From Sporodiniella umbellata (taxonomy: Eukaryota > Mucoromycota > Mucoromycetes > Mucorales > Rhizopodaceae), in the NCBI GenBank assembly GCA_025677835.1, contig JAIXMR010000053.1, positions 62,001 to 126,000 on the forward strand: a DNA stretch of 64,000 nucleotides. The letters run 5' to 3'. The position numbers were made by a program, and so were the translations under genes. The notes below the pieces were generated by a model. That model saw only the letters and a list, made by a program, of their open reading frames with translations, was not told the origin of the DNA and ran no database searches. Below are positions 34,105-44,847 of this stretch, piece after piece (the stretch's first letter is position 1; each line of letters opens with the position of its first letter).

Positions 34105-35045
34105 CACTTTCAATCAAGTCCGGTATCCATTGTTCTAGAAAAAGGCCTTTTATATTATAAGTGTAGATTTAAAGTAAAAATTTGCTTTGAACAGCTTTGA
34201 CTCTTTATGCAGATACTATGTGCATAAACGTTCCAAGCTGGATACCATTTTTTCCTCTCCGCTCTTTAGAATGCAATACCTTCCCCTGTTCCATAAATAT
34301 ACCACTTTGAGGGCTTCAAAGAAGGAGGAGGGGGGGGTGGAAGAGAGGGAGAGAGATATAGTACAATGCCCGCAATCTATATTTGACTTTAAAGGATAAA
34401 ATCCAATAAAGGTTAAGACATGTATTGTCTATTAAAAGACAACTGCTTTTAGTGATTTATGTAGTTGAAATCGCTCATTCAAAGGAGAGAGAATGCTAAA
34501 TATCTAAATTTGAGGGAAAGAGAGTGAATAATAAAAAAAAAAACAGAGAGAAAAAGTAAAGTCTCTGTGACAATTTCTAGTTGTTTTGTAAATTTCCTTA
34601 TTGTTGCAGAGAAATAAACATAACAACCAGTTACTATTTTTTTTTTTTTTTTGTTTGATTTTGTTCCTCGGTTGTCATGGATACAATTGAACAGAGTTAT
34701 CTTGCACTTGTTTACCTTTTGACTTGATTTTTTCAGTAAAAGGTGTTATTTTTTTTCTCAATAAAAAAAAAAAAACAAATAAAACAAGAAAAATGAGGTG
34801 CATTCCTGTTTTTTTTTTTTTTTTTTTTTTTTTTGGAAGAAAATGAGGGAGTTGATGAACTATACAACGGAAAAATAAAGATTGTTTAGAAACAGAAAAC
34901 AAAAGAGGAATTTCAAGTTATGAACCACAACAATAAAAAAAAAAAAAAAAAAAAAAAGTATTTAAATAAGAAAGAAAGTGAACAGGTTATACTTATTCTT
35001 TACTTTTTACCCTCTTTTCTAAAAAGCAACTCAAAAAAAAAAAAA
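33621..35045. other. Intergenic, no gene seen
   Basis: About 1.4 kb between two plus-strand genes. It has an (AT)n run near 33685-33708, T runs near 34075-34102, 34637-34652 and 34810-34834, an A run near 34936-34957 and a purine-rich GGAGGAGGGGGGG stretch near 34322-34360. No credible coding frame. The last 150 bp should be the promoter and A-rich leader of the GDP-mannose pyrophosphorylase gene. Confidence 0.65.
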
Positions 35046-36173
35046 ATGAAAGCACTTATTCTTGTTGGAGGTTTCGGTACACGTCTTCGCCCTCTTACTC
35101 TCACTTTACCCAAACCTTTGGTAGAGTTTGCTAATAAGCCCATGATTCTTCACCAGATCGAAAACCTAGCCAAGGTAAATAAATAGACGAAATATTGGAC
35201 ATTAAACGAAATACAATAATAGGCTGGAGTGACAGATATTGTATTGGCAGTAAACTATCGACCTGAAATTATGGTGGCAGCACTTAAACAATATGAAAAG
35301 GAATACAATGTAAAGATTACTTTCTCTGTTGAAACCGAGCCTTTGGGTACAGCAGGACCTTTGGCTTTAGCACGAGAAATTCTTGCCAAGGATGATACCC
35401 CGTTCTTTGTATTGAACAGCGATGTTATTTGCGACTATCCTTTTGAAAGATTACGCGACTTTCATTTGGCGCATGGGGCTGAGGGTACGATCGCGGTCAC
35501 AAAGGTGGATGACCCCTCTAAATACGGTGTGGTTGTCAACCGATCTGGCACTTCGTTGATCGAGCGTTTTGTTGAAAAACCCAAAGACTTTATTTCCAAC
35601 AAGATTAATGCCGGTATGTACATTCTTTCGCCTGCTGTCTTGGACCGTATTCAGTTGAGACCCACGTCGATTGAAAAAGAAGTTTTTCCTTACATTGCCC
35701 AGGAAGGCCAGCTACATACATTTGATCTTGAAGGGTTCTGGATGGACGTTGGCCAGCCAAAGGACTTTTTGGCCGGTACCTGTCTCTATCTATCCCATCT
35801 GAGCAAGAAGCAACCGGAGCTGCTTTCTCATGAACACTTTAAAGGAAACGTCATGATCCATCCCACAGCCAAGATCGGTCAAGAGTGTCGTATTGGTCCC
35901 AACGTGGTTATTGGCCCTAACGTAGTCATCGGTGATGGTGTGCGACTTCAACGCTGTGTGATTATGGAGGGAGTACAAGTCAAGGACTTTGCCTGGGTCA
36001 ACTCCAGTATCATTGGCTGGCATTCTTCCGTAGGCCGTTGGTCTCGTATCGAAGGCCATTCTGTTCTTGGTGACGACGTCACGGTAGAGGATGAAATCTA
36101 TATTAACGGTGGTTCCATCTTGCCTCACAAAGCGATCTCTGCCAATATCACAGAGCCCCGTATCGTCATGTAA
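35046..36173 (+). CDS. PSA1: GDP-mannose pyrophosphorylase (mannose-1-phosphate guanylyltransferase)
   Basis: Two exons (35046-35174 and 35223-36173), 359 residues, against 361 for yeast Psa1/Vig9. Makes GDP-mannose from GTP and mannose-1-phosphate for protein glycosylation, GPI anchors and wall mannan. The N-terminal nucleotidyltransferase has [11 protein letters not shown] at residues 8-18, the [11 protein letters not shown] block, [13 protein letters not shown] (metal-binding Asp), VEKP and NAGMYIL. The C-terminal left-handed beta-helix shows hexapeptide repeats ([19 protein letters not shown]) and the ending [12 protein letters not shown]. The start ATG is preceded by an A13 run. The intron is phase 0, GT-AG. 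Confidence 0.97.
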
Positions 36174-36559
36174 ATTTTCTCTGCCTTTCCCAAATCATTC
36201 AAACCACTTTCATCCGCCACTTCACACTTTTACTTAATAAAAAAAAAAAAAAAAAAAAAAACTAAATAATAGTCAAAGAGTCTTTTGTATTCTTTCACTA
36301 TTGTTTGATGTCTTTTTTTTTTTTTGTTTTTGTTTTCAAATACACTACTTTTTTTTTTTTTGGTTCTAGACAACACAAAGGTACCTTTATTCAGGTACAC
36401 ACCTTCTATGAAAATTTGCTGTCGTCATAAAAATGGATGTGTGATACATCTATGGAAGAACGCAAGTCACAAATCGAGAGTTCCAGAAAGAGAGAGAAAG
36501 AGACAAAAGAGTACTTTATTTTTTTTTTTTTTTTTTTACTTTTTTCTTGAAAAACAAAA
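36174..36559. promoter_or_regulatory. Intergenic with STI1 promoter, T-run leader
   Basis: About 385 bp. It holds the pyrophosphorylase 3' end with an A20 run at about 36240-36260, then T runs at 36311-36324 and 36351-36361. The sequence TCCAGAAAGAGAG near 36481 resembles an imperfect heat-shock element (alternating GAA/TTC), which would suit a co-chaperone gene. A T19 run ends about 20 bp before the STI1 start codon. Confidence 0.45.
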
Positions 36560-37913
36560 ATGTCTGAAGATAACAAACAACTTGCTTTGGCTGAAAAGGA
36601 TCTTGGTAACCAAGCTTACAAGAAGCGTGAATTCGAAGCTGCCCTTGGTCATTACACCAAAGCCTTTGAATTGGATGACACCAATATTACTTTCTTGACC
36701 AACAAAGCTGGTAAGTTTTTTATATATATAGATATAGATATTGATTTAAAAAAAAAAAGATGTATTCACTCTGTACGTAAACAGCTGTTCTCTTTGAACA
36801 AGAAAACTATCAAGAGTGTATCAAGGTTTGTGAAGATGCCATTGAACGCGGTCGTGAATTGCGTTGTGACTACAAGTTAATTGCCAGGTAGATTGTCCTT
36901 TTTTTTTTTTTTTTTGTGTATATAAAACCCGTGTTTTGACTCACTTATTCTTTTATTAGAGCTCTTCAAAGAATCGGTAATGCTTATGTCAAGTTGGAAG
37001 AATTGGACAATGCTATCAAGTTTTATGGTAAATCATTGACTGAACACCGTACACCCGAAACACTCCAAAAGCTTCGTGATACCGAAAAGGCAAAGAAGGA
37101 ACAAGAAAAGACTGCTTATTATAACCCTGAACTTGCTGACAAAGCTAGAGATGAAGGCAATGTTCTTTTCAAGCAAGGAAAATGGTAAATAGAGAGCAAA
37201 AAAAAAAAAAAAAAAAAAAAAAATGTATATTTGACCATGGATTTTGTTAGGCCCGAGGCTGTTGAAAGGTACTCTGAAAGTATCAAGCGTAACGACAAGG
37301 ATGTCAGACCTTACTCTAACCGTGCTGCTTGTTACTTGAAATTGATGGCTATCAATGAAGCTGAGAAAGATGCCAATGCATGTATTGAACTTGATCCTAC
37401 ATTTGGTAAGTGATTTGTTTTATTTGTTTCCAGTTACAGGAAAACCAACTCTAGTGCATAGTTCGTGGTTATATCCGCAAAGCCGCTGCTCAACTTGTGA
37501 AGAGAGAATTCACTGAATCTATTGATACCCTCAAATTGGCCCAGCAGCAAGATAAGGACGGAAAGAACACTCGTGAAATCCAACAACAAATGGCCAAGGC
37601 TTACAACGCCATGAACCCTCCTGCTCCTGATGGTAATGAGAACCAAGAAGAAATTCTCAAGAGAGCCGCACAAGATCCTGAAGTCCAGGTAAATAACAGA
37701 ACAATCCCCTCTCTCTTCTCTTTTTTTTAAAAAAAAAAAAAAAAAAATTTTTTTTTTTGTTCTTTTTAGCGTATTCTTTCTGACCCTGTCATGCAACAAA
37801 TCTTGCAACAAATGCAAGAAGATCCTAAAGCTGCTCAAGATCACTTGAAGAACCCTCAAGTAGCTGCCAATATCCGTAAATTGGTATCTGCTGGCGTTAT
37901 CCGTATGGGATAA
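36560..37913 (+). CDS. STI1: Hsp70-Hsp90 organising co-chaperone Sti1/Hop, short form
   Basis: Six exons (36560-36710, 36785-36887, 36960-37184, 37251-37405, 37462-37688, 37770-37913) give 334 residues. It matches the C-terminal two-thirds of Sti1: the first repeat block ([21 protein letters not shown] ... [15 protein letters not shown]) is TPR2A, which binds the Hsp90 tail; the second ([22 protein letters not shown] ... [13 protein letters not shown]) is TPR2B; the end ([20 protein letters not shown]) is the DP2 domain. The carboxylate-clamp Lys/Asn/Arg pattern is visible. The TPR1-DP1 half of the usual 580-590-residue protein is absent, and I found no exon for it upstream. All junctions keep phase, so this looks like an intact short gene, not a broken one. 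Confidence 0.93.
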
Positions 37914-38642
37914 ATTGATTCAAAGATTTTTTTTTATTGTTAGTTTCCTTTCCAAAACAATGTAACATAATAAATACATGTATTTTACATATTCAACACA
38001 CTTTTTTTTTTTTTTTTTGGGAATTAAAGGTAACCAGTGTGAAAAAGTGGCACGTCATGTAGCCATGGCACCATCCTTTTTTTTTGGGGGGCAGTTGTGT
38101 TGAATGCCACTCATAAAGAAAAAGAGTGTAGGGTAGGTAATGAGTGGCGTTTTTGTCGAACGGGTGGCGGCGACGATGGTGATGCAAGAGACTTTTTGAC
38201 GCGTGAGTGTTTGTTTTGATATCTACAAAAGCTTTGTTGTACAGGATATAAACTATAAAATACAGCCAAACACAATCAAGGTTTACGTATAAAGAAAAAA
38301 AAAAAAGGGAGAAGAAATAGACAAAACGGTCAAAAAGACAAACAAAAAGCTAAATACAAGTGCCTTACACTCGTGTGTCAAAATCTTCCTTTAACGCTTC
38401 TTTTTCTAGCCTAAAGCATTTTGATAGACACCCAATTGACATCCAAACGTGCATTGAGAGACAATCCAAAGTGTCAAAACAAGTGATTTTTGATGACACT
38501 TTTGGCTGTTTTTGATTCTCTTCACAAGCGTAGTAATAGATCTGGTATTAAAGTCCTTTTTTTTTTTTTTGTAAACGAACGGCAAAAGATAAAGGCCATA
38601 GTGACGGATATGCACTTTGACCGGGTAGACTGATGGGGGGGG

Positions 38643-38676
<34 letters not shown>

Positions 38677-39916
38677 CTACATTAAAAGTGCTACGTTTTT
38701 TTTTTATTTTTTATTCTTTTTTTTATCGTGTGACCCGATAAAGAGGGAAACACATCGTATCATTTCTTAAAGCTACACAGAAACGTTGGCTTGTCTCGTT
38801 TTCAATCACCGAAGCCAACCCCACTCGAGGTTCCCTCAAGCGTTGGAAGCTCTTGTATGTCCAAAAAAAAAAAAAAAAAAAAAAAAAACTACGGTGAAGG
38901 TAAAAAGAAAAATAAATAATACAGTAGGCTCATCTTTTAATTATTACACCAGCTGTTGATTCTTTTCAACGTTTCCATAGCCGCCCCCGCAAAAAAAAAA
39001 AAAAAAAAAGAAAGGGGGAGAGGGGGGGGGTACGTGTGTGTTGATAGTCTTCATTTACTATTATGGGTTGATGGTTTTTAAAAAGAGTATTTTCTAGACA
39101 AAGGTTTCTGACGACAAATGTCTTTTGTGGTGTAATGTTTAACATTCGACTGATCAACATGGTTAAATAAAGCATAGGCTTGCGTAGCCCGGTACCTTGC
39201 AAAGCGTCTTTGTTCAAGTGACCGCTTGTGTCACTGACGGTGCCTCGATAACAACACCTTATAGATGATCAAGCTCTATACAAACCCTCTGTGTTTACAT
39301 TCACCAATAAAAAAAACAAAAAAAAACAAAAAAAAACAAAGGACACCTCTGTTGCATCTTTTTGTTTACAGATATGAACGGCGATAAAAACAAAAACAAT
39401 CATCATCATAACATGAGAGCGGAACCGCCTACCCGATGATTTCAAACCCAAAGTAAACTCTCTACAAGAAAACTTGCCTTTTTTGTGCTTGTTGGTAGAA
39501 ACGGAATGACCCCGGCAAAGACAAGATGTCAATCGATGATAGAGGAGGGCCACTCTTTTAGAAAGGGGGGTGAGGCTTACGTCTACTCTGTTTAAAAAAG
39601 AAATAAATAAACCGAGTCTGTTGATACATGGATTTGTTTTCTCTGATGTTTTTTTTTTTTTTTTTTTATAATAAAGGATCTGCTTGAGGGGTTTTTTCTT
39701 ATCCGGTAGACTCCTTTTTTTTTTTTTTTTTGGTAGGGACCGTCACCATGGTAACTGATCACCGACATCAAATGACACGAGTGACAACACGGTTAAGAGT
39801 ATGTGTCGATAGGTTTTTGGGATGACAAACGTCGACAAGCCAAAGAGAATGGCCATCGAAAGAAAAGGCTTACATAAGCAAGAAAAAAAAAAAAAAGGGT
39901 CTTTTTATTATTATTA
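37914..39916. other. Intergenic, no gene seen
   Basis: About 2.0 kb between convergent gene ends (STI1 stop and cyclin stop). It includes very long homopolymers: G9 then T32 at about 38636-38676, A27 at about 38862-38888, A19 near 38992-39009 and several others, plus a (A)8C repeat near 39305-39340. Short minus-strand frames here carry poly-Phe or poly-Lys and no recognisable motif. Confidence 0.6.
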
Positions 39917-40585
39917 TTAGAGAGGGTCTGGTGTGGGTCGAAGCCTTTTGGGTTGAACGGTCTCATCCAAAGGCGTGTCTCTGGCTCTTTTGATTCTTTG
40001 ATGATGATGAGAAGAGGAAGACGACAGCCTTCCGTAAAGTAATTGAATCCACTTACCGTAGACAGCGCCAGACACGTAGAGTTCGTAATTCACCAGTTCC
40101 AGAAAGGAGGCTTCGATCTGATTGACCTCCTTGACATTCAGATTGGCCATTTCAGCCCATACTTTGTTCTTGTAGGTCTTGTCGTTGAGGTATTTGGATG
40201 CTGTGATGAGAGCAGCGAGAAACATACGTCGACCGCAGTGGATATATGGGTTCTTGTCTGTCTTGGTGTGGTGTTGGATTGTGATACGGTGGTGAAAGAT
40301 ATAGTAGAGGGCAAGCTGAAAGACAGAGAACGTGACTTTGGACCGCCTTAAGAGTTCGTATATATAAGTGTAGGTGGGTATCATCTTTTTGTGGTGGTTG
40401 GGTTTCCAAAGGGAGTCGATCATCTTCACCGATCGCTGTACAAGAAGGTCTATCAGCACTACTTGTTCGTGACAGAGCTGATCCAGTAGATGTAAGTGTT
40501 TGTATTGTAATGCCAAAATGGATATATTCGAACGATAGTTGTTGCTCGTGTTGTGCTGACATGAAATTAGTGGCATAGTTAACAA
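39917..40585 (-). CDS. Pho80-type cyclin (Pcl family)
   Basis: Single-exon frame of 222 residues. The cyclin box is evident: FQLALYYIFHHRI, then GRRMFLAALITASKYLNDKT with the SKYL core, YKNKVWAEM, and NQIEASFLELVNYELYVS. This pattern is typical of Pho80/Pcl cyclins that activate a Pho85-type kinase in phosphate, glycogen or cell-cycle control. A basic tail follows (KRARDTPLDETVQPKRLRP) with a possible nuclear signal. The first ATG (40585) starts MLTMPLIS; the ATG at 40576 is an alternative. A run of four 10-bp repeats and an A21 tract lie just upstream of the start. Confidence 0.88.
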   Translation of the reverse strand: MLTMPLISCQHNTSNNYRSNISILALQYKHLHLLDQLCHEQVVLIDLLVQRSVKMIDSLWKPNHHKKMIPTYTYIYELLRRSKVTFSVFQLALYYIFHHRITIQHHTKTDKNPYIHCGRRMFLAALITASKYLNDKTYKNKVWAEMANLNVKEVNQIEASFLELVNYELYVSGAVYGKWIQLLYGRLSSSSSHHHQRIKRARDTPLDETVQPKRLRPTPDPL

Positions 40586-41137
40586 TGATTATGAAAGAAA
40601 TGAAGAAAAATGAAGAAAAATGAAGAAAAATGAAGAAAAAAAAAAAAAAAAAAAAAATAATATATATGAACAAAAATTGAAAATTAGAAATGGAAAATAA
40701 TAAAGCAAATTACAGAAAAGTATTTAAAAGAATTGAAAAAAGTGGGTTTATTTATAAAGCCATTAAAAAAAAAAAAAAAAGTAAGACCATTTTTTTCAAC
40801 TAGGGCGAGCTTAGTATTCAACTGACACTCAATTTCAGCCTCACGATCCACTTTTTTTTTCCCTAACAAAAAATGACCTTATTTATTTGTTGATTGTCTT
40901 TTCACTGCGAATCAACGCTGTAGGTTGTACATACAACTCCGTCTTTATTTTTGTCACCTCACTTTCATCCAAACGAACTCCGAAAAAAAAGAAATTCCTG
41001 CATCTTTCAGACCAATAGAACATGAAAAAAAAAAAAAAAAAAACTGCGTGGTTTTTTTCGAATGATGCAAGCATTGAATAGATGAAAATATATATATTTT
41101 TTTTATAATCAACCTATCAATACACTTAAAAGCATCC

Positions 41138-41171
<34 letters not shown>

Positions 41172-41207
41172 GGTGGTAGTAATAAATAAGGTGATTTATA
41201 AGCCATT
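40586..41207. other. Intergenic, no gene seen
   Basis: About 620 bp between the cyclin start and the arrestin stop, both minus strand. It holds the 10-bp repeat array, A runs near 40764-40779 and 41026-41043 and a T30 run at about 41141-41170. Two 61-63-codon minus-strand frames with poly-Phe stretches are not supported as genes. Confidence 0.6.
40600..40657. repeat. Four tandem 10-bp TGAAGAAAAA repeats plus A tract
   Basis: The unit TGAAGAAAAA occurs four times in a row and runs into a long A tract. The array is within 20-75 bp upstream of the cyclin start codon, so it is likely in the transcribed leader, where on the coding strand it is a pyrimidine-rich TTTTTCTTCA repeat. Confidence 0.9.
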
Positions 41208-42772
41208 CTATGCTGTGGTTTCTTTCATGTGGGGTTTCTGGAGCTGGCTAGGCGGGTCTATTATCTCATCTGGCTTGTTCAACCTCAAGTCTTCCAGAGG
41301 TGTCGTCATGGCCAGTACAGCAGAGGATTCATCTTCAGAATCAGAGTCCATGAAAGGTCGATAACGTATAATGCCTTCCGGTTTGGCAGGCGTTTGAGGT
41401 ATGATCTTCTCTTGGGTTTCTGAGCTGGACGCGTCGTTTCTTTCCAGCTCTTCTTTTTGACGAGTCCGTCTTCCGGGCCATAGGTGACTAAACATGTTTT
41501 TCTTCTTGCCTTCGACCGCGTTCTTTCCCGAACTCTTTCTGAACAGATGACTTACGGACTTTTTGTTTTCTTCGCCTGAGGGGGATGTACGTGTAGAGGT
41601 GGACTGACTTGGTGAAGGGGCTCGCACGGTTTCGATCGATGGATGGTTTTTGATACCCTCAAGCGTGCGATCGGTGTGGGTGGGTGAAGTAGGGAGCCCA
41701 GGCTCTTTGATGGTGCCGATCGTAAACGGTATCTCGGCTGACAGATACTGGGATTCTTGGTAGTCCAGCGACACATAGACACCCTCATGAGCGTACACAA
41801 GAATACGTATAAAGTAGGTCACTGACATCAGTCGGCTTTGTTCAATCGAAATCGTAGGCACCGTCTCTTTGGGAATATGTAACATCACTTGCGCTGTCTG
41901 CGTGGTGCCCATGGCTTCGGCCAGAACGAGATCCTCGACCGATCGTGAGATAGACTCTGCAAAAGACGAAAAGGTTCTATTCATATATGCATTCAACATA
42001 CATAGAACGCTCTCTTGTTCACCTACCTGTCATCCACAATCACTTGGTGCGTTCTCAGTAAAGACACCGAGATGCCTTGTTTTCGGCTGATGGCCACATT
42101 GCTATGGATCGTAAGGGCAATGGGTATGGTGGTGCCTGGTACATGCCCCTGACAAGGCACAATCACTTGCATCGAGGCGTTGCAGTTCACATTCTGGCTG
42201 GTCAAAACCGAGTAGCTACGTTCGATGCGTTGAGGCAAGACCATCTCTGGCTGATCCACAGGAATCCGTTCATAGACAGGCACCAGTTTCTGTCGATAAA
42301 ATACATCGACCGTGCCCGTGAAAGCCTCGAGCACATAACTGATACGATGGGCTGGAAACCCAGTACCGATCGAGCTTGGTAAAGGCATCGCGGGTACCTT
42401 GAGTTTGAACTCGAAACCAACCGTCTTGTTTTTGGCTAGTTCGAGCAAGACAGGGTGTTCTTCATACACTTCTTCTTGTTGCGTGAACGGCTCAAGTGCT
42501 GTATGGTAGAGTGAACCTCCTTTCGGTAACCGTTCACTTGACTTGAACACAGGCGGTGACAGTTTCCAACACTCGCTGAAATAAGTCTCATCCGCTTTCT
42601 CATTCTCTTTGGGTTGTACATGAATACGCCCTGTCCAAGCTATCCATAGCTTTTGAAGGGTATGCGCTCGATTCGAAGTCAACAGTATCTTGCCCGTCAC
42701 TCGATCCCCTGGAAAATATTTCTTTTCATCATCCAAAACAATCTCTACTTTCACTTCAAATCGTCGTGACAT
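41208..42772 (-). CDS. Alpha-arrestin (arrestin N and C domains)
   Basis: Two exons, 42772-42027 and 41976-41208, 504 residues. The N-arrestin fold starts FEVKVEIVLDDEKKYFPGD with VTGKILL, and continues through LPSSIGTGFPAHRISYVLEA, a classical arrestin-N block; the C-arrestin part has TTIPIALTIHSNVAI, HIPKETVPTIS, VTYFIRILVY and SAEIPFTIGTI. A Ser/Thr-rich, basic and acidic tail follows. Alpha-arrestins recruit HECT ubiquitin ligases to membrane transporters; no PPxY motif is obvious here, so ligase binding may use another site. The acceptor used is GAATAG, not the more obvious downstream TTTGCAG, because only the former keeps the frame (AG joined to A ACC). Vertebrate-type beta-arrestin is unlikely. 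Confidence 0.9.
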
Positions 42773-43935
42773 CTCCAAAAAAAAATTAAAATCAAAAAAA
42801 AAGGGCAAATAACGGGTATCCTAATTACTGTTATTTCAAAAGAGTTGAATTGATCTCAACTACTTGGATAAGTGTCTGGATAGGTTATGTTTTTCTCAAA
42901 TACTTGCAAATAAAAAGGTTGATTGTCAATCGTCTTTTTCCCATAGACAGTCCAATTCACTTTCTACCACCCTAAGCAACCCTTTGGCCTTCTTCAAAGT
43001 CACAAGCTGTGGGTACCAAGCGGAGATAATGTAAAAAAATAAAATAAAATAAAGCTTGCATGGTAAACTCCCGAAATCATTAATGAAAAACATGTGCACA
43101 AAGAGTTTCATTGTTTAACCGTATTTTTTTTTTTTTTTTTTTTTTTGGAATCACATCATTGAACAATCAACCCGAATTTGTCGGTCGTACCATGGTTTTT
43201 GTATGACGTCACCAAACTGGTTGACTACGACTGATCAAGCCTGATGGGTTTGTGAAATCCAAGTGAAAAAAAGAGGGGGGGGGGGAAGGAAATGCGATCT
43301 ATTAGGTATGAATACTCTTTCCCTCTTTTCTTTTCAAGAGTCTTTTTCTAGGCCTTTTGACTTTCCATCGCCTTCAAAAACGATGCTTATATGTGTGTGT
43401 GTGTGACAAAAACCAGTCGCGTCTCTTGAGAATCCTATTCAAAACATAGACTCTGTTTTTGATAACCCAAAAAAAAAAAAAAGAAAAAAAGCTTTTCGAT
43501 GGATTGATTTCTACAGAAAAAGAGGGTTACAGACCGTCCAGATAAAATACCCCTTCGATTCGGGTGACCGTCTATACAAATCTTGTAAAAGAAAAAGACT
43601 TGAAATACCATGTCTCAATACCAGCACGATCCTTGTAAAATCATACAGGACGCTCAAGCAAGTCTTGTAAAGTGATACGAAGAATGTTTTTTTTTTTTTT
43701 TGCTAAGCATTTTTCCTATACAAACGTTTGGTTCAAAATTCTAGATTGAATGCTAGAGAGACAAGAAAGTCTTTTATTGTCAGTTTTGTTAATACAATTG
43801 AATCGGACAGCGTGTATACAATCGAAAGGGCTGTAGAAAGCTTTATGATTCTGACTTGTAAAATAAACACATTAAAAAAGGAGGGGCAAGAGTGCTATTA
43901 CAACCTAACTGCCAAGTTTTTTTTGAAAGACATTG

Positions 43936-43967
<32 letters not shown>

Positions 43968-44498
43968 GTGAAACCCCAAAATTTACTGTTGCTGTACTTT
44001 GTTCAGCTTTGGAGACGATTTTTTTTTAAAAAAAAAAAATATTTGGTGTGTGTGTGTTACCGATATGCAGATTTTGGGATGTTTTCCAAATATTAAAAAT
44101 AAAAAAGACAAAAAGGTTTGTTTGTTTTATCTGCAACATAATCCAAATGAAAGGCCATTGTGCACGCAATAAAAGTAAAACCGCAATGATCGCCACTTCC
44201 TTTTTATGTCATGGCTAAAATGAGACATGCTGAATACCGTCTTAGTATGACTTGAATCAAACGACCGCTTCTTCTTTTCAGATTCTTTAGGGGATAAAAG
44301 AAAAGCTTAACTTTCCTATGACTCATGCTTTCAATACACGACCCAATTCTCTAAATAAAAGTAAGCCATAGTCGTCACTGCTCCATAGTCAACTATGTCT
44401 GTGTTACCATAAGTCTGCCTCGTGAAAATAAGAGTTTCAATAGTGAGAAAATGCGTGCATGTAAAAAGTAGCTTCTATTGATAGCTTTTACATGCACG

Positions 44499-44538
<40 letters not shown>

Positions 44539-44847
44539 TTTTGTTTAAAAACGAAAACTCCTTTTCCTTTTATTTTATTCTATTACTATTACTATTATTA
44601 TTATTATTATTAGTGTTATTGTTATGATCATCTTTCATTCTCTTGGTTTGTATATCGAATTTTTTATAGAAAACTTGTGCTTGTACTTTAAAGTCCAGCT
44701 TAAATGTTGATGCATAAAGATTACACTCTCCCTTATTTGCCTCTCTTTTTATTTGTATTTATATTTTATGTTATTGTTTTTCTCTTTTGTTTGTCATTAT
44801 TATTATTATTATTATTTTTTTTTGAAAGGTCTTTTGGCAAAATAATG
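42773..44847. other. Divergent intergenic region, arrestin / LRR gene 1
   Basis: About 2.1 kb. Contents: T runs near 43123-43146, 43687-43700 and 43940-43966, a (GT)n stretch near 43393-43404, a T-run/A-run palindrome near 44022-44039, a palindromic TGACGTCA at 43204-43211, several CTTGTAAA boxes at about 43580-43680, and a 19-bp inverted repeat followed by T37 at 44448-44537. One minus-strand 61-codon frame at 42926-43111 is not supported enough to call. Confidence 0.55.
44448..44537. repeat. Perfect 19-bp inverted repeat (hairpin) followed by a T37 run
   Basis: The arm AAAATGCGTGCATGTAAAA (44448-44466) is repeated as its exact reverse complement at 44486-44504, with a 19-base loop. The right arm runs straight into about 35 further T residues. 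The arm core GCGTGCATG is unlike the AT-rich surroundings. As RNA this would be a strong hairpin followed by a U tract. It lies about 310 bp upstream of the first LRR gene. Confidence 0.9.

Noticed and set aside
42926..43111. 61-codon minus-strand frame ending ESELDCLWEKDD
   Set aside because: The C-terminal half looks protein-like, but there is no matching upstream exon and the N-terminal half is Phe-rich as in translated AT-rich DNA.
44704..44844. 47-residue hydrophobic N-terminal extension of LRR copy 1
   Set aside because: The stretch is the translation of a T-rich leader with TTATTATTA repeats; copy 2 has no such extension.
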